Source: Acinetobacter sp. ANC 3781
GTDB lineage: Bacteria > Pseudomonadota > Gammaproteobacteria > Pseudomonadales > Moraxellaceae
DNA length: 64,000 bases
Direction of reading: 5' to 3'
NCBI RefSeq assembly: GCF_004331285.1
Contig: NZ_SJOH01000014.1
Coordinates: forward strand, 1-64,000
The translations under genes were made by a program, and so were the position numbers. Numbering within the stretch: position 1 is the first letter of the stretch; every line of letters starts with the position of its first letter. Shown here piece after piece: positions 1-10,064 of the stretch. The notes beneath the pieces are model-generated. The model saw only the letters and a list, made by a program, of their open reading frames with translations, was not told the DNA's origin and did not search any database.

Positions 1-145
1 TGTAGTTTTTAATTAATAATTTGTTAGAAATTTAAAATAATTTACAAGCTATTTTTTCTCGATTCCCAATCTTCAATTTTAATGTTATTTAAATTTGGTT
101 AATTTTTAGAAATAAATACTTTATAAAAAAGGCGGGAGATTCGAT
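1..145 (+). promoter_or_regulatory. Leader region of the Bap-like adhesin gene
   Basis: This very AT-rich stretch precedes the adhesin gene. A Shine-Dalgarno run GGGAG lies at 134-138, seven bases before the ATG at 146, and fixes the start. I see no confident -35/-10 pair or operator. The region continues beyond the window edge, so a more distant promoter cannot be excluded. Confidence 0.4.
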
Positions 146-3100
146 ATGGCTACGATTAAAATATTATCTGTGAAAAATGGAGAAGTTATTCAGAATATTG
201 ATAATAATATTGTAAAACTAACACAAAATTCAGTTATTCAGATTAGTGCAAATATTGATGAAGTAGCGACTATTACTCGTCAAGGAAATTCTGCAGTTAT
301 TCGCCTCAAAAATGGCGAAAGCATTATTATTGAAAACTATTTCGACTATCCGGTGAATGCTAATCGAATTGTTTTTGAGAACGAAGGAAAATTATATTGG
401 GCAGAGTTTACTGATCAAAATGGCGAAATGCTGAATACTATCCTTTATCATCCACTCACAGAAGGTACTGTCGAAAGCGCAAATATGGCTGCCGGAATTC
501 TACCATGGTTGGGTGGAGCTTTAGCGATTGGGGCTATAGCCGCTGCTGCAGGTTCAGGAGGTTCTTCTGGGGGTGATTCTGGTTCAGGAAGTCGAGACAA
601 TACCCCACCTAAATTAACCGACATAATTGTTAATGAAAATGGTCAGCTGGAATTAAGCTTTAATGAGAATATAAACAGTTCAAATCCACGTCCTGAGGAT
701 TTTAATGTAATCGTGGATGGAGAAGAAATTCCAGTCACTAACATTATCGTAGAGGGCGATAAGATTATCTTAGTTACTGAACCAGAAATTCGCGACGGTC
801 AAGAAGTTATCGTTGATTATCAAGATAGTACGCCAAATAATGATCAAGGCATCAAAGATTCGGAAGGTAATGTACTGGAAGATTTCGATTCGGCTGAAGT
901 AGGAGGTGTAAAAAATCCAGATACTACCGCTCCTTTACTGATCGATGCTGAAGTCAATGAAAATGGCAATATCGAACTGAGCTTTAATGAAGATGTTTCC
1001 GGTTCCAATCCCCTGGAAGCTGATTTCACCGTAACTGTAGATGGTACAGTCGTGCCGGTGACGGACATTCTGATCAATGGCAGCATCATCACCCTGATCA
1101 CCGACCCTGAAATCTCCGCGAACCAGACCGTTGAAGTCACCTATAGCGACAGCACGCCGGGAGATGCTCAAGGGATCCAGGATTCGGACGGCAATGTGCT
1201 GCAAGAATTTGATGCAGTTGATGTCGGCGGAGTTGAAAACAACTCGGAGCAGCAGAATCCGGATGTCGATGCACCGGTACTGATCGATGCTGAAGTCAAT
1301 GAAAATGGCAATATCGAACTGAGCTTTAATGAAGATGTTTCCGGTTCCAATCCCCTGGAAGCTGATTTCACCGTAACTGTAGATGGTACAGTCGTGCCGG
1401 TGACGGACATTCTGATCAATGGCAGCATCATCACCCTGATCACCGACCCTGAAATCTCCGCGAACCAGACCGTTGAAGTCACCTATAGCGACAGCACGCC
1501 GGGAGATGCTCAAGGGATCCAGGATTCGGACGGCAATGTGCTGCAAGAATTTGATGCGGCTGATTTGCCAAATGGTGTAGTGAATAATCCGGAACTATCA
1601 CTGAGTTTAGCCAATGATGCGATTTCTGCCTTACTCGTTAATAAGTCTATTGATATAGCTACACCACTTGCGACAATAGATGAACAAGATTTGATTAGTG
1701 TTCTTCCTGGAGATTCAAGAATAGCAGTAATGAATTTCACTATTGATAGTGGTACAGAAGATGTTGTGATTGCTGTACAGCAAGATAATTTAGTGGACTT
1801 AGCTGGTGCTTTCACTTTTGTAGTGCGAAATACGACGACTGGTGAAGAATTTCAGGTGGCAGCAGCAGATACAAGTCAAGGAGGATTAGTTGCTGGTGCG
1901 CTAGAATTAGAATTATTAGGCGGAGTTGCAGATGCTCAAGGGCTGAGATTGAACATTAGTGACTTGCCTGCAGGCAATTATGAAGTTTCTATCTATGGTG
2001 ACTCTTCACAACTGGCAGAAATTTTAACAAGTATAGATTTAGCAAACTTAGGTGATAATACAGTCAATGAGGTGATAGCGGATACTATATTAGGTTTACT
2101 AGAAACAGCTTTAACAAGCCCAGATGCTGATCCCCGTGGGCTATTAGAACAATTGACACTCAGCCAGTTATTAGAGGTAACTACTGACATACCAGCCCTA
2201 GGCACCTTGACCGGAGCTGTTAATACTATTCTCGCTCCTGTACTGAATAATCCATTACTGGGTGATTTAAATAATACATCTGTAGGCGACATAATTGCAG
2301 GTAATGCAGGAGGTGCATTAGGATTCCTATTAACTACGCTTGGACTAGGTACAGTCCTAAACAGTCTAGTAAATGGAATATTGAATGGTGTAGATGGTGC
2401 GGGCCAAGCATTATTTGATAATTTAGTAGAACCGTTAGTTAGAGATATCTTATTAGATACGGTACTCGAAGGTTCCGGCCTGGAAACTGGATTGAATAGC
2501 TTGTTAGGTTCAATAAATACATTACTCAATAATCTGGGATTAGGTAACGTTTTACCCACTGTCGATGGATTATTGGATATTGTGGCTCAAGAAATTTTGA
2601 GTAATCCATTAACTATATTAGGTGGAACGACCGCCGAAGTATATGTTGTGAATGGAGAAACGTACCGTGCAACAGGAAATATTCAGGAAACCTCAGAAGA
2701 TGGTACTCAGGCTGATAACTGGGGGGATGGTGTATTAACTGCAGTAAATGGCTTGCCGATAACTTTTAATTCAACTGATGCAGATGGTAAGTTCACTCTT
2801 ATTCAGGGAACCTATGGAGTCCTTAAACTCTATGATGATGGTAATTTTATTTATGATTCTAATAGTTTAAATGGACAAGGTACTCCGATCAGTGAGGTAT
2901 TCAACTATACCGTAACGCGCAATGCTGGACAGACGAATGAGGAAACAGCTTCAGCAGACTTGACTATTAATATCGATACCGTAAATCAAATCATTAACTA
3001 TGCTGATGACCCAACAGATAACCTGTTACAAGGCGGTGCAGGTAATGACACTCTGACCGGCGGTGCTGGAGCAGATACTGCAATCTATTATTTACTGAAT

Positions 3101-3388
3101 AATACTGATGCGACTGGGGGTAATGGTACCGATATTTGGACTGACTTTAATGCTGCTGAAGGTGACATGATTGATGTTTCGGCTTTATTGAGTGATCAGG
3201 CTGTAAATGCATCGAATCTTGGAAACTATATAACACTCGAACAGCGTGGAGACGATACGGTAGTAAAAATCGATCGTGATGGTTTGGTAACAGACCCAAG
3301 CTATGCGCCAACAGAGCTGATTATTTTGCAAAATACAACCAGTACAAGTTTAGTTCTTGATGATTTAATTAAATATAATCAAATTTAA
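146..3388 (+). CDS. BapA-prefix / Ig-like repeat surface adhesin, type I secreted
   Basis: A 1080-residue surface or secreted protein without a Sec signal peptide. Residues 1-110 resemble the BapA prefix-like domain. A Gly/Ala-rich hydrophobic stretch follows (about 112-145), then three bacterial Ig-like repeats (about 154-490). A large Leu/Gly-rich region (about 495-860) comes next, then a VCBS-like beta domain. The end carries an RTX-like motif GGAGNDTLTGGAGADT and a type I secretion target ending near DDLIKYNQI. Known Acinetobacter Bap proteins are several-fold longer, so this is a small relative. It converges on a type I exporter operon at 3727-8590, its probable secretion system. Repeats two and three are identical in DNA over 278 bp. 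A role in biofilm or adhesion is inferred from the family. Confidence 0.85.
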   Translation: MATIKILSVKNGEVIQNIDNNIVKLTQNSVIQISANIDEVATITRQGNSAVIRLKNGESIIIENYFDYPVNANRIVFENEGKLYWAEFTDQNGEMLNTILYHPLTEGTVESANMAAGILPWLGGALAIGAIAAAAGSGGSSGGDSGSGSRDNTPPKLTDIIVNENGQLELSFNENINSSNPRPEDFNVIVDGEEIPVTNIIVEGDKIILVTEPEIRDGQEVIVDYQDSTPNNDQGIKDSEGNVLEDFDSAEVGGVKNPDTTAPLLIDAEVNENGNIELSFNEDVSGSNPLEADFTVTVDGTVVPVTDILINGSIITLITDPEISANQTVEVTYSDSTPGDAQGIQDSDGNVLQEFDAVDVGGVENNSEQQNPDVDAPVLIDAEVNENGNIELSFNEDVSGSNPLEADFTVTVDGTVVPVTDILINGSIITLITDPEISANQTVEVTYSDSTPGDAQGIQDSDGNVLQEFDAADLPNGVVNNPELSLSLANDAISALLVNKSIDIATPLATIDEQDLISVLPGDSRIAVMNFTIDSGTEDVVIAVQQDNLVDLAGAFTFVVRNTTTGEEFQVAAADTSQGGLVAGALELELLGGVADAQGLRLNISDLPAGNYEVSIYGDSSQLAEILTSIDLANLGDNTVNEVIADTILGLLETALTSPDADPRGLLEQLTLSQLLEVTTDIPALGTLTGAVNTILAPVLNNPLLGDLNNTSVGDIIAGNAGGALGFLLTTLGLGTVLNSLVNGILNGVDGAGQALFDNLVEPLVRDILLDTVLEGSGLETGLNSLLGSINTLLNNLGLGNVLPTVDGLLDIVAQEILSNPLTILGGTTAEVYVVNGETYRATGNIQETSEDGTQADNWGDGVLTAVNGLPITFNSTDADGKFTLIQGTYGVLKLYDDGNFIYDSNSLNGQGTPISEVFNYTVTRNAGQTNEETASADLTINIDTVNQIINYADDPTDNLLQGGAGNDTLTGGAGADTAIYYLLNNTDATGGNGTDIWTDFNAAEGDMIDVSALLSDQAVNASNLGNYITLEQRGDDTVVKIDRDGLVTDPSYAPTELIILQNTTSTSLVLDDLIKYNQI
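938..1557 (+). repeat. Exact 278-bp direct repeat, period 342 bp, in the adhesin
   Basis: Bases 938-1215 and 1280-1557 are identical at every position I compared. Each copy covers most of one Ig-like domain (about residues 265-357 and 379-471). The period is 342 bp, or 114 codons, so frame is kept. The unit looks more GC-rich than the flanking adhesin sequence. The first Ig-like domain (about 154-260) is related but diverged. This is direct evidence of recent duplication or gene conversion and predicts variable copy number. Confidence 0.95.
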
Positions 3389-3442
3389 TTAGCCAGATAA
3401 GAAAAGTTTTTTCGAAATCTTTTCTTAGAAAATCCAATACTA

Positions 3443-3480
3443 AAGATAAAAAATCCCGCTTCGGCGGGATTTTTTATCTT
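3443..3480. terminator. Bidirectional terminator between adhesin and exporter operon
   Basis: A perfect 17-bp inverted repeat with a TTCG loop (core ATCCCGC / GCGGGAT), flanked by A and T runs on both sides. It can end transcription of the adhesin gene and of the converging hlyD-type operon. Confidence 0.9.
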
Positions 3481-3490
3481 AGGCAAATAT

Positions 3491-3667
3491 TTACAGCGTC
3501 AAAAACCAAGTCGATGCAATCACTACTATAATAATCATTATCAGTAAAACTTTGATGATCTTCGTTTGCTGTTCAAGTGGAAGTCAGCTTTGGCCAAGGG
3601 ATTTGGAATGAAAAATACTATCCCAGTTCCGAGCTAAATAAATCACCAAAACACTTCATCCACTCAT
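3491..3667 (-). pseudogene. Decayed small membrane-protein gene
   Basis: Read on the minus strand, a 59-codon frame begins at an ATG ending at 3667 and ends with TAA at 3491. It is interrupted by two in-frame TGA codons, at codons 4 and 28. The last part encodes LEQQTKIIKV followed by an Ile/Val/Leu-rich membrane helix ending STWFLTL. Both stops sit where a TGG Trp codon would give a continuous protein, which suggests point mutations. An AGGAGG lies at 3683-3688 upstream. It sits just past the end of the hlyD gene. The family is not recognised. Confidence 0.45.
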
Positions 3668-3726
3668 CCAAGCAATAAAAAACCTCCTGTAAAAAGAAGA
3701 TTTTTAAACCAAGGTTCTTATTTTAA

Positions 3727-4917
3727 TCAACGTTCACGTAATGCTTCTTGCGCTTTGTTAAACGGTTTAAGCAGATAATCCAGTACTGATTTCTGGCCGG
3801 TTTTAATGTCCACCGTAGCTACCATACCAGGCGTAATACTGAATTGCTTACCCGCTTTATTGATTAGTTTATCCGTATTGGTTCGAATATAGACCCGGTA
3901 ATAGAACTGGTCTTGCTTCACTTCATCACGTATGGTATCTGGCGAAATAGTCGCGACCTTGCCTTTTAATCCTCCATAAATGGAATAGTCATAAGCCGTA
4001 ACTTTAACCAAAGCTTCCTGACCAGGATGAATAAATGCAATATCTCGTGGTGAAATTCGCGCTTCAATCAATAACTGTTCATCTAAAGGAACAATGGTCA
4101 TGAGCTTGCCATTTTGAGGAATAACTCCACCAATCGTCATAACATCAATTTCTTTGACTATCCCTCGCATCGGGGCTTTAAAAACCGTACGACTTAAAGT
4201 ATCCGACTTTCCTCTCACCACTTGTTGCTGTGTTTCTACATCGGTATTGGCTTTGGATAATTCTTCACGCGCCTTCACATAATACTGGTTGCGAATATCA
4301 TTCATCTGATTACGCAGATTATTGGCTTCACGTTTTAAACGTAAAACTTCCACTTCGCTTGCAGCACCTTTAGCCACAAGCGGTTCAGTCATGCTCAGCT
4401 CCTGTTCAATCAAACTTAACGCCTGACGTAGACCGGCTATGGACTCATCCAAATTGGCACGGCGTGAATTATAGAGTGCGGTTTCTTCCTTCACCAGTTT
4501 ACTGTCTTTTAAAACTTCTTCAGGAAAAGAAAGCGGCGTTCCGTTCACTTCTGCTCTTAAACGTGCTGAAGTGGCGCGTGAGGACATCAGCAATGAAGCT
4601 GATTCACCAACATTAGATTCAAGTCGAGTCGGATCGAGCTGAGCCAGGATCTGCCCCTGCTTGACAATTTCACCTTCACGAACATTTAACTTGGTTAAAA
4701 TACCACCTTCAAGGGACTGGATGGTCTGCTCTTTTGAAGAAGGCACAACTTTACCGCTTCCCGTAGACACTTCTTCAAGTTTAAAGAACCATGCCCATAG
4801 CAATAAGGTGACTAATCCTAAACAGATAATCCAGATAAACAAACTGGCTTTAGGTAAGGGCGGTTCAAGCTCAGTAACTTTAATAGTACTTTTTAGATGC
4901 TGTGATTTCGCGCTCAT
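3727..4917 (-). CDS. HlyD-family type I secretion periplasmic adaptor
   Basis: A 396-residue membrane-fusion protein that would link the inner-membrane ABC exporter to the TolC-like outer-membrane channel. A short cytoplasmic N-terminus precedes one membrane helix (about 25-45, LFIWIICLGLVTLLLWAWFF). A lipoyl-like half (GSGKVVPSSKEQTIQSLEGG), a long coiled-coil hairpin (about 110-235) and the second lipoyl/beta-barrel half follow. The start ATG overlaps the stop of the ABC gene by four bases (ATGA), so the two are translationally coupled. It belongs with LapC-type adaptors of adhesin exporters. The likely substrate is the adhesin at 146-3388. Confidence 0.9.
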   Translation of the reverse strand: MSAKSQHLKSTIKVTELEPPLPKASLFIWIICLGLVTLLLWAWFFKLEEVSTGSGKVVPSSKEQTIQSLEGGILTKLNVREGEIVKQGQILAQLDPTRLESNVGESASLLMSSRATSARLRAEVNGTPLSFPEEVLKDSKLVKEETALYNSRRANLDESIAGLRQALSLIEQELSMTEPLVAKGAASEVEVLRLKREANNLRNQMNDIRNQYYVKAREELSKANTDVETQQQVVRGKSDTLSRTVFKAPMRGIVKEIDVMTIGGVIPQNGKLMTIVPLDEQLLIEARISPRDIAFIHPGQEALVKVTAYDYSIYGGLKGKVATISPDTIRDEVKQDQFYYRVYIRTNTDKLINKAGKQFSITPGMVATVDIKTGQKSVLDYLLKPFNKAQEALRER

Positions 4918-7052
4918 GAGTTAGCTCCTGAAACCTGACGTTGCTGTGACTGATTTTGATTGAGAATCTGATCACGAGGTCCATCCATTACAATCTTGCC
5001 ATCATTCACCACAATAATTCTATCTACCAGTTCCAGTACTGCGCGGCGGTGTGTTGCAACAATCAGGGTGCGTTGACCGAGCCATAATTTCAAATGATCA
5101 ATCAGTTGTTTTTCTGATACATCATCAATTGATGCTGTTGGTTCATCCAGCAGCAGAATATTTGGCTGGCGAATCAGTAAACGTGCCAGTAACAGTGCCT
5201 GTTTCTGACCACCAGAAAAACCAATACCGCCTTCAAGAATCATATGATCCAAGCCTTCTTTTTTCTCCTGCACAAAATGAATTGCACCAGTAATTTTCAA
5301 GGCATTCAGTATTTCTTCATCACTGGCTAAAGGCGCGCCAAGCGTCAGGTTCTCGCGTACCGAACCAAAGAATAAATGTGCATTCTGGTTCAGCAACCCC
5401 ATATCACGGCGCACATCCGAAGGGTCGATTAAGCTCAGCTCAACACCGTCAAGTTTAATTTTGCCCTGAACGGGAGTTTGCATGCCTGACAACAATTGCA
5501 GCAGGGTCGATTTACCTGCACCATTACGCCCAAGAATCGCAATCTTTTCACCCGATCTGATTTCTAGATTTGGAATCATTAGGCTTGGTTTTGGATCATC
5601 TTCACCATATTTAAAAGTCATGCCCGTCAATTCATAATGACCATTTAGTGCCGGACGATGAATCAAGTGGGCATGGTCCGGCTGATCCACCGGTTTCTTC
5701 ATTAACTCATCCAGTCCATTTTTAGCCACTTTGGCTTGCTGCCAGCGACCAAGTACACCGGTAATTTGTGCAATTGGCCCAAGCATGCGTGAAGACAACA
5801 TCGAACAAGCCACTAAAGCACCCGTGGTCATATCCCCTTTCATCACCGCAAAACAGCCCACAAGCACTACAATGGCAAAGGTCAAACCCTGAATTTTCTG
5901 GGTCCAAGCGTTCATGACACCCACAATCTTGCGTTGACGCATTGAAATATCTGCCGATGATTCATTCATGTGATTCCACTGATTCTGGAATCTGGCTTCT
6001 GCACGCAACAGCTTGATATCTTCAATCCCTTGTACTGCTTCAACCAGCATGGCATTGCGGATTGCACCTTCACGCATTCCTTCACTGGCCAGTTTAGCCA
6101 AAGGTTTTTGTGCCAAAATTCCAGGCAGGATCATTAAAGGCACCACCAGAAGCATCACCCAAAACAGGTTGCCACCAATCAGCCAGAAAATCCCCAAAAA
6201 CAGCAGAAAGAAAGGTAAATCGGCAATGGCTGATATTGTGGTTGATGTCACTAGTTCACGCACGCCCTCAAGCTCACGAATCTGTGAAATAAAGGTACCT
6301 GTGGATTTTGATCGCTCACTATTTTTTATTCTTAAAGCATGACCAAAAACTCGATCTGAAATTCTTAAATCTGCACGTTTACCAATAATATCAGACAGAT
6401 AAATTCGTGCGACCCGCAAACTGAATTCGAAAATTGCAGCAATCAGTACACCACCGGCCAGTACCCATAAAGTGGGGATAGATTGGGCCGGAATCACCCG
6501 GTCATAGACATTCATGGAAAAAACAACAGTCGCCAAGGCTAAAATGTTGGCAATCATGGAGCCAAACATCACATCGATATAACGTTTCCAGTCACGTAAT
6601 ACAATTGACCAGAACCAGCTGCTTTCATAAGGTTTGATATATTCATCCACCCGCGCATCTGGTACGGATTTTTCAGGTCGAAGAATATAGACCTGACGAA
6701 TATTGGATTGCAGCACATCTAGGGTTAAAGTCTGGGCAAGCCCCTGATCACCACTCAACTGGACATTGGCATTACCTTCAGCATCAACTTTTTCAACAAC
6801 ACCGACCTGACCATCATTAAATTCCACCACAACAGGGAGGCGCCACGGATTGATTAAATCTTTACTGAATGTAGACTTACGCAAACTCATGCCGACCTGG
6901 CGCGTAATTAATGTCATGATGTCATCTACATTCTGGTTGGAATTCCAGTCAAGCTGTAAACGGATACGTTCTTCAGATGGTTCTATACGGTAATGTTTGG
7001 CAATCGTAAGTACCGCTTGAAGCCACGGCTGATAATTGTTTTTATTATTCAT
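4914..7052 (-). CDS. Type I secretion ABC permease/ATPase (LapB-like)
   Basis: A 712-residue inner-membrane exporter. Residues 1-130 form a C39-like domain that lacks an evident catalytic Cys, as in exporters of RTX or adhesin substrates that are not cleaved on export. The membrane domain spans about 160-430. The ATPase domain has Walker A LGRNGAGKST, signature FSGGQKQ and Walker B ILLLDEPTASID. The gene overlaps the upstream tolC-like gene and the downstream hlyD-like gene by four bases each. This compact three-gene unit is the expected LapBCE-type machine for a Bap-like protein. Confidence 0.92.
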   Translation of the reverse strand: MNNKNNYQPWLQAVLTIAKHYRIEPSEERIRLQLDWNSNQNVDDIMTLITRQVGMSLRKSTFSKDLINPWRLPVVVEFNDGQVGVVEKVDAEGNANVQLSGDQGLAQTLTLDVLQSNIRQVYILRPEKSVPDARVDEYIKPYESSWFWSIVLRDWKRYIDVMFGSMIANILALATVVFSMNVYDRVIPAQSIPTLWVLAGGVLIAAIFEFSLRVARIYLSDIIGKRADLRISDRVFGHALRIKNSERSKSTGTFISQIRELEGVRELVTSTTISAIADLPFFLLFLGIFWLIGGNLFWVMLLVVPLMILPGILAQKPLAKLASEGMREGAIRNAMLVEAVQGIEDIKLLRAEARFQNQWNHMNESSADISMRQRKIVGVMNAWTQKIQGLTFAIVVLVGCFAVMKGDMTTGALVACSMLSSRMLGPIAQITGVLGRWQQAKVAKNGLDELMKKPVDQPDHAHLIHRPALNGHYELTGMTFKYGEDDPKPSLMIPNLEIRSGEKIAILGRNGAGKSTLLQLLSGMQTPVQGKIKLDGVELSLIDPSDVRRDMGLLNQNAHLFFGSVRENLTLGAPLASDEEILNALKITGAIHFVQEKKEGLDHMILEGGIGFSGGQKQALLLARLLIRQPNILLLDEPTASIDDVSEKQLIDHLKLWLGQRTLIVATHRRAVLELVDRIIVVNDGKIVMDGPRDQILNQNQSQQRQVSGANS

Positions 7053-8590
7053 GGCTGAATCTCAAACCCTTGGATTGGAATATTATTAAGCTCATAGAGA
7101 TCACGAGAACGTCCTGTGACATTAATGAATCTTACAATTGCGTCATAAATGTCATAACGTGCATTTTCGATTTCCTGAGCTGCACTGTGAATGGACTGTT
7201 CTGCATTGAGCAAATCAACCGCTGAGCGTGTCCCGAGTTTATATTGCTCCTGATACAGCTCTCGGGTACGAATAGTGGTTTCCTTACGCGCAATCAAAAT
7301 ACCCATTAAACCTTGCTTATTTTCGATTTCTTCACGTAATAGCCGGATTTCATCTAGCACATCCAAATAAACTGAATTGACCTTTGCTTTTGCCGCTTCT
7401 TCGGCATAACTGGCAGCGCGAGTCTGGGATGCTTTTGCTCCTCCCTGATACAGATTACTGCTCGCTTCCAGCATGATGGAATTATACATCCCATCATCTT
7501 CATTATTATTGGGATTACGGCCATTCAAGGCCTGACTAAGTGAACCTTTAACACTCAGCGTTGGATAGTTACTTAATTTTGATTGTTGCTTTTGAAATTT
7601 AGCAACTTGGACCTCGGCCTGTGCCGCAATCATACTCGGAATCTTGTTAAATTCTGGATCACGGTATAAATTGGAATCCCTCACCACACGCTCTGGAATA
7701 GACCAATCCTGGCCTGTCACATCTGCACCCAATAATGTGCGCAATTTCTGTTGAAATTTTTTCAGCTGGGTTTGCTGTACCACTAAATTGGCCTGTGCGG
7801 CTTCTAAATTTGCACGTGCCTGAACGGGATCTGCCTGGGTACTGATCCCGGCCTTTGCCCTTAAATTGGCAATTTCAGCAATGCGTGAAATGCCATTAAT
7901 CTGCTGCTGTGCGATTTGGGTGATTTCCTGATAACGCTTAATATTCACAATCGCATTGACAGTTTCATAAGCTACATTATCTATGCTCACTAAAACATTG
8001 GCCTGTTCAGCGCTAAGTTTTGCCTGTTGAATATCAACTCCACTTTTCACTTTGCCAAAATCGTAGAGCATCTGGGTGGCATTCAGACTGATGAGCTGAT
8101 GGCCACGTTCACCCGAACTTAAGTCTCCGGTGGATAGTCCACCTGAAAGCTGGGGATAATACCCGGCTTTGGCAACATCAATATAAGCCCCCTGTCCAGC
8201 TAAAACCGAGACACTCTGTGAAACATCTGGACTGCGCTGTAATGCCCGAAGAATGGTTTCATTGAAACCTAATTGGCTAACAGGCAGATATACGGGCTGA
8301 TTTTTAGAAAAAGTATGTGTCTGATCAGAACGCTGTATTACAGGTAATTCCTGAACTTTTGAGGTATCTAATTGAAAGTTACTAAGGGTTTGAATATCAG
8401 CTTTATTATAGTTTTCATCGGGCTTAGGAACAAAAATTTGGCTGATCCCGGACTTGACCGATTGCATAAACTCTTTTGAACCGTCTGCATATGCATAACC
8501 TATATGTAGAGGTACAATACATATCAGGCATTGTATTCTCCTCTTACATAAGTTTTGCCGCAAAACTACTTTAGATTGATTTTTTAACAT
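7049..8590 (-). CDS. TolC-family outer membrane channel (LapE-like)
   Basis: A 513-residue outer-membrane efflux protein and first gene of the export operon. A basic N-terminus with a hydrophobic stretch ending near GYAYADG looks like a signal peptide. The rest has the alternating beta-strand and long-helix pattern of TolC proteins, with duplicated helical halves (for example AGISTQADPVQARANLEAAQANL and, later, GTRSAVDLLNAEQSIHSAAQE, quoted here as landmarks). It would form the outer-membrane duct for the ABC/HlyD pair downstream. The ATG at 8590 is the first plausible start; no strong Shine-Dalgarno is visible. Confidence 0.88.
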   Translation of the reverse strand: MLKNQSKVVLRQNLCKRRIQCLICIVPLHIGYAYADGSKEFMQSVKSGISQIFVPKPDENYNKADIQTLSNFQLDTSKVQELPVIQRSDQTHTFSKNQPVYLPVSQLGFNETILRALQRSPDVSQSVSVLAGQGAYIDVAKAGYYPQLSGGLSTGDLSSGERGHQLISLNATQMLYDFGKVKSGVDIQQAKLSAEQANVLVSIDNVAYETVNAIVNIKRYQEITQIAQQQINGISRIAEIANLRAKAGISTQADPVQARANLEAAQANLVVQQTQLKKFQQKLRTLLGADVTGQDWSIPERVVRDSNLYRDPEFNKIPSMIAAQAEVQVAKFQKQQSKLSNYPTLSVKGSLSQALNGRNPNNNEDDGMYNSIMLEASSNLYQGGAKASQTRAASYAEEAAKAKVNSVYLDVLDEIRLLREEIENKQGLMGILIARKETTIRTRELYQEQYKLGTRSAVDLLNAEQSIHSAAQEIENARYDIYDAIVRFINVTGRSRDLYELNNIPIQGFEIQP

Positions 8591-8751
8591 TATTTAAGTG
8601 ACAATTACATTTAAAAATATCTTAACTTATTTAGTAAAAAATACGTCTTTTTTTATAAATTAATTGTTATTTTTTATAATGATAAGGTATAGATGATCCT
8701 GTTATTTATTGTTAACAAAATCATCTTTTATTTTGATTATTTTTTAGACTT

Positions 8752-9498
8752 TTAAACCGTAAAATCGTCACCTAAATACACTTGGCGCACCGTTTCATTT
8801 TCCAGCACTTCTTGTGGCGTTCCTTCTGCAATTACTGCACCTTCACTGACAATATAAGCGCGCTCACAAATTGCTAAAGTCTCTCGTACATTGTGGTCAG
8901 TAATCAGCACACCAATTCCACGATCTTTTAAATTCCGAATAATGTCTTTGATATCTCCTACAGAAATAGGATCGACCCCAGCAAAAGGTTCATCGAGTAA
9001 CATAAACTTAGGATCAGCAGCTAAAGCACGAGCAATTTCGGCACGACGGCGTTCACCACCCGAAACACTCATCCCTAAAGAATCTTTAATATGGGTGATT
9101 TTAAAATCGGCCAGCAATTCCCTTAAACGCTGTTGGCGTTGCTGTTTGTTCAAATCCTTACGGGTTTCAAGAATCGCCATAATATTCTCAGAAATGGTCA
9201 GTTTTCTAAAAATAGAAGCTTCTTGAGGTAAATAACCAATCCCTTTACGGGCACGTTCATGCATGGCCAAATCGGATAAATCAAGATCATCCAAATGAAT
9301 CTCGCCTTTATCCATTCGGACTAAACCAACCACCATGTAGAAACTCGTAGTTTTACCTGCACCATTTGGTCCAAGTAATCCGACAATCTCCCCACTTTGC
9401 ATCTGGAAAGAAACGTCCTTAACCACCCATCTTTTACTATAGTTTTTTGCAAGATGTTTAATACAAAGCGTTTGTGGTTGGTTTAACGATTGTTCCAT
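8752..9498 (-). CDS. lptB: LPS export ABC transporter ATP-binding protein LptB
   Basis: A 248-residue cytoplasmic ATPase that drives lipopolysaccharide extraction from the inner membrane with LptF/LptG, which are not in this window. It carries Walker [10 protein letters not shown], signature SVSGGERRR, Walker [13 protein letters not shown] and the switch His in LITDHNVRE. Length is typical of LptB. Its ATG overlaps the lptA stop by one base, so lptC-lptA-lptB are coupled. It is the last gene of the kdsD-kdsC-lptCAB operon. Confidence 0.97.
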   Translation of the reverse strand: MEQSLNQPQTLCIKHLAKNYSKRWVVKDVSFQMQSGEIVGLLGPNGAGKTTSFYMVVGLVRMDKGEIHLDDLDLSDLAMHERARKGIGYLPQEASIFRKLTISENIMAILETRKDLNKQQRQQRLRELLADFKITHIKDSLGMSVSGGERRRAEIARALAADPKFMLLDEPFAGVDPISVGDIKDIIRNLKDRGIGVLITDHNVRETLAICERAYIVSEGAVIAEGTPQEVLENETVRQVYLGDDFTV

Positions 9499-10064
9499 TA
9501 ATCACGTGCTCCCGGAAATGATTTTGAACTAGAAGGTGGAATGACAATTTGAACACGACCTGAAGATGAACCCGTGTTATTTGGCGTACCAGTAGCTTCA
9601 ATATCACCCTTGTTCATACTATATTTCAAAGTATTACCACGAATACTTGCGCCACCTTGCTCTAATAATGCATTGCCCGACAGGGTGATTATTCCAGTTT
9701 GGGCATTATAGAGAATTTTTTGTGCCTGCCCTTTAGCTAAACCTTTATTGACATCTACTTTTTGCTGAAAACGCGCAGGACCACCTGTTGCCGTAATCGT
9801 GCTGATTTCTTTTTGACTGTTCAGATTGGCAATAATTGAATTGGCCTGCAATTTCATTGTGCCTTGCTCGATGATGACATTACCGCTATAAGTTGTCACA
9901 CCCGTCTTTTCATTATAGGTTGCCCGATCAGCCACTAGGGAGATAGGCTGAGTTCTGTCAGAAGGAATTGCAAATGCCGTTGCCGATGAGAATACAACCA
10001 AACCGACTAAAGCTGCTTGCTGAAGCAAGGTTTTAGAAAATGTAAGCTTAAGATTCTGGTTCAT
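9498..10064 (-). CDS. lptA: LPS transport periplasmic protein LptA
   Basis: A 188-residue periplasmic protein expected to form the beta-jellyroll bridge that carries LPS across the periplasm. A signal peptide is visible (about 1-32, hydrophobic [14 protein letters not shown]). The mature part is an OstA-like repeat of short beta strands, such as [20 protein letters not shown]. The C-terminus is Ser/Pro-rich. It overlaps lptC by 17 bp upstream and lptB by one base downstream. Confidence 0.93.
   Translation of the reverse strand: MNQNLKLTFSKTLLQQAALVGLVVFSSATAFAIPSDRTQPISLVADRATYNEKTGVTTYSGNVIIEQGTMKLQANSIIANLNSQKEISTITATGGPARFQQKVDVNKGLAKGQAQKILYNAQTGIITLSGNALLEQGGASIRGNTLKYSMNKGDIEATGTPNNTGSSSGRVQIVIPPSSSKSFPGARD

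Noticed and set aside
844..1546. Long minus-strand frames in the adhesin region, two of them near-duplicates
   Set aside because: They are shadows of the repeated Ig-like coding sequence on the plus strand and duplicate only because the DNA repeats.
3491..3667. Selenocysteine or recoded TGA
   Set aside because: No hairpin of SECIS type was seen after the codons and a small decayed gene explains the data.
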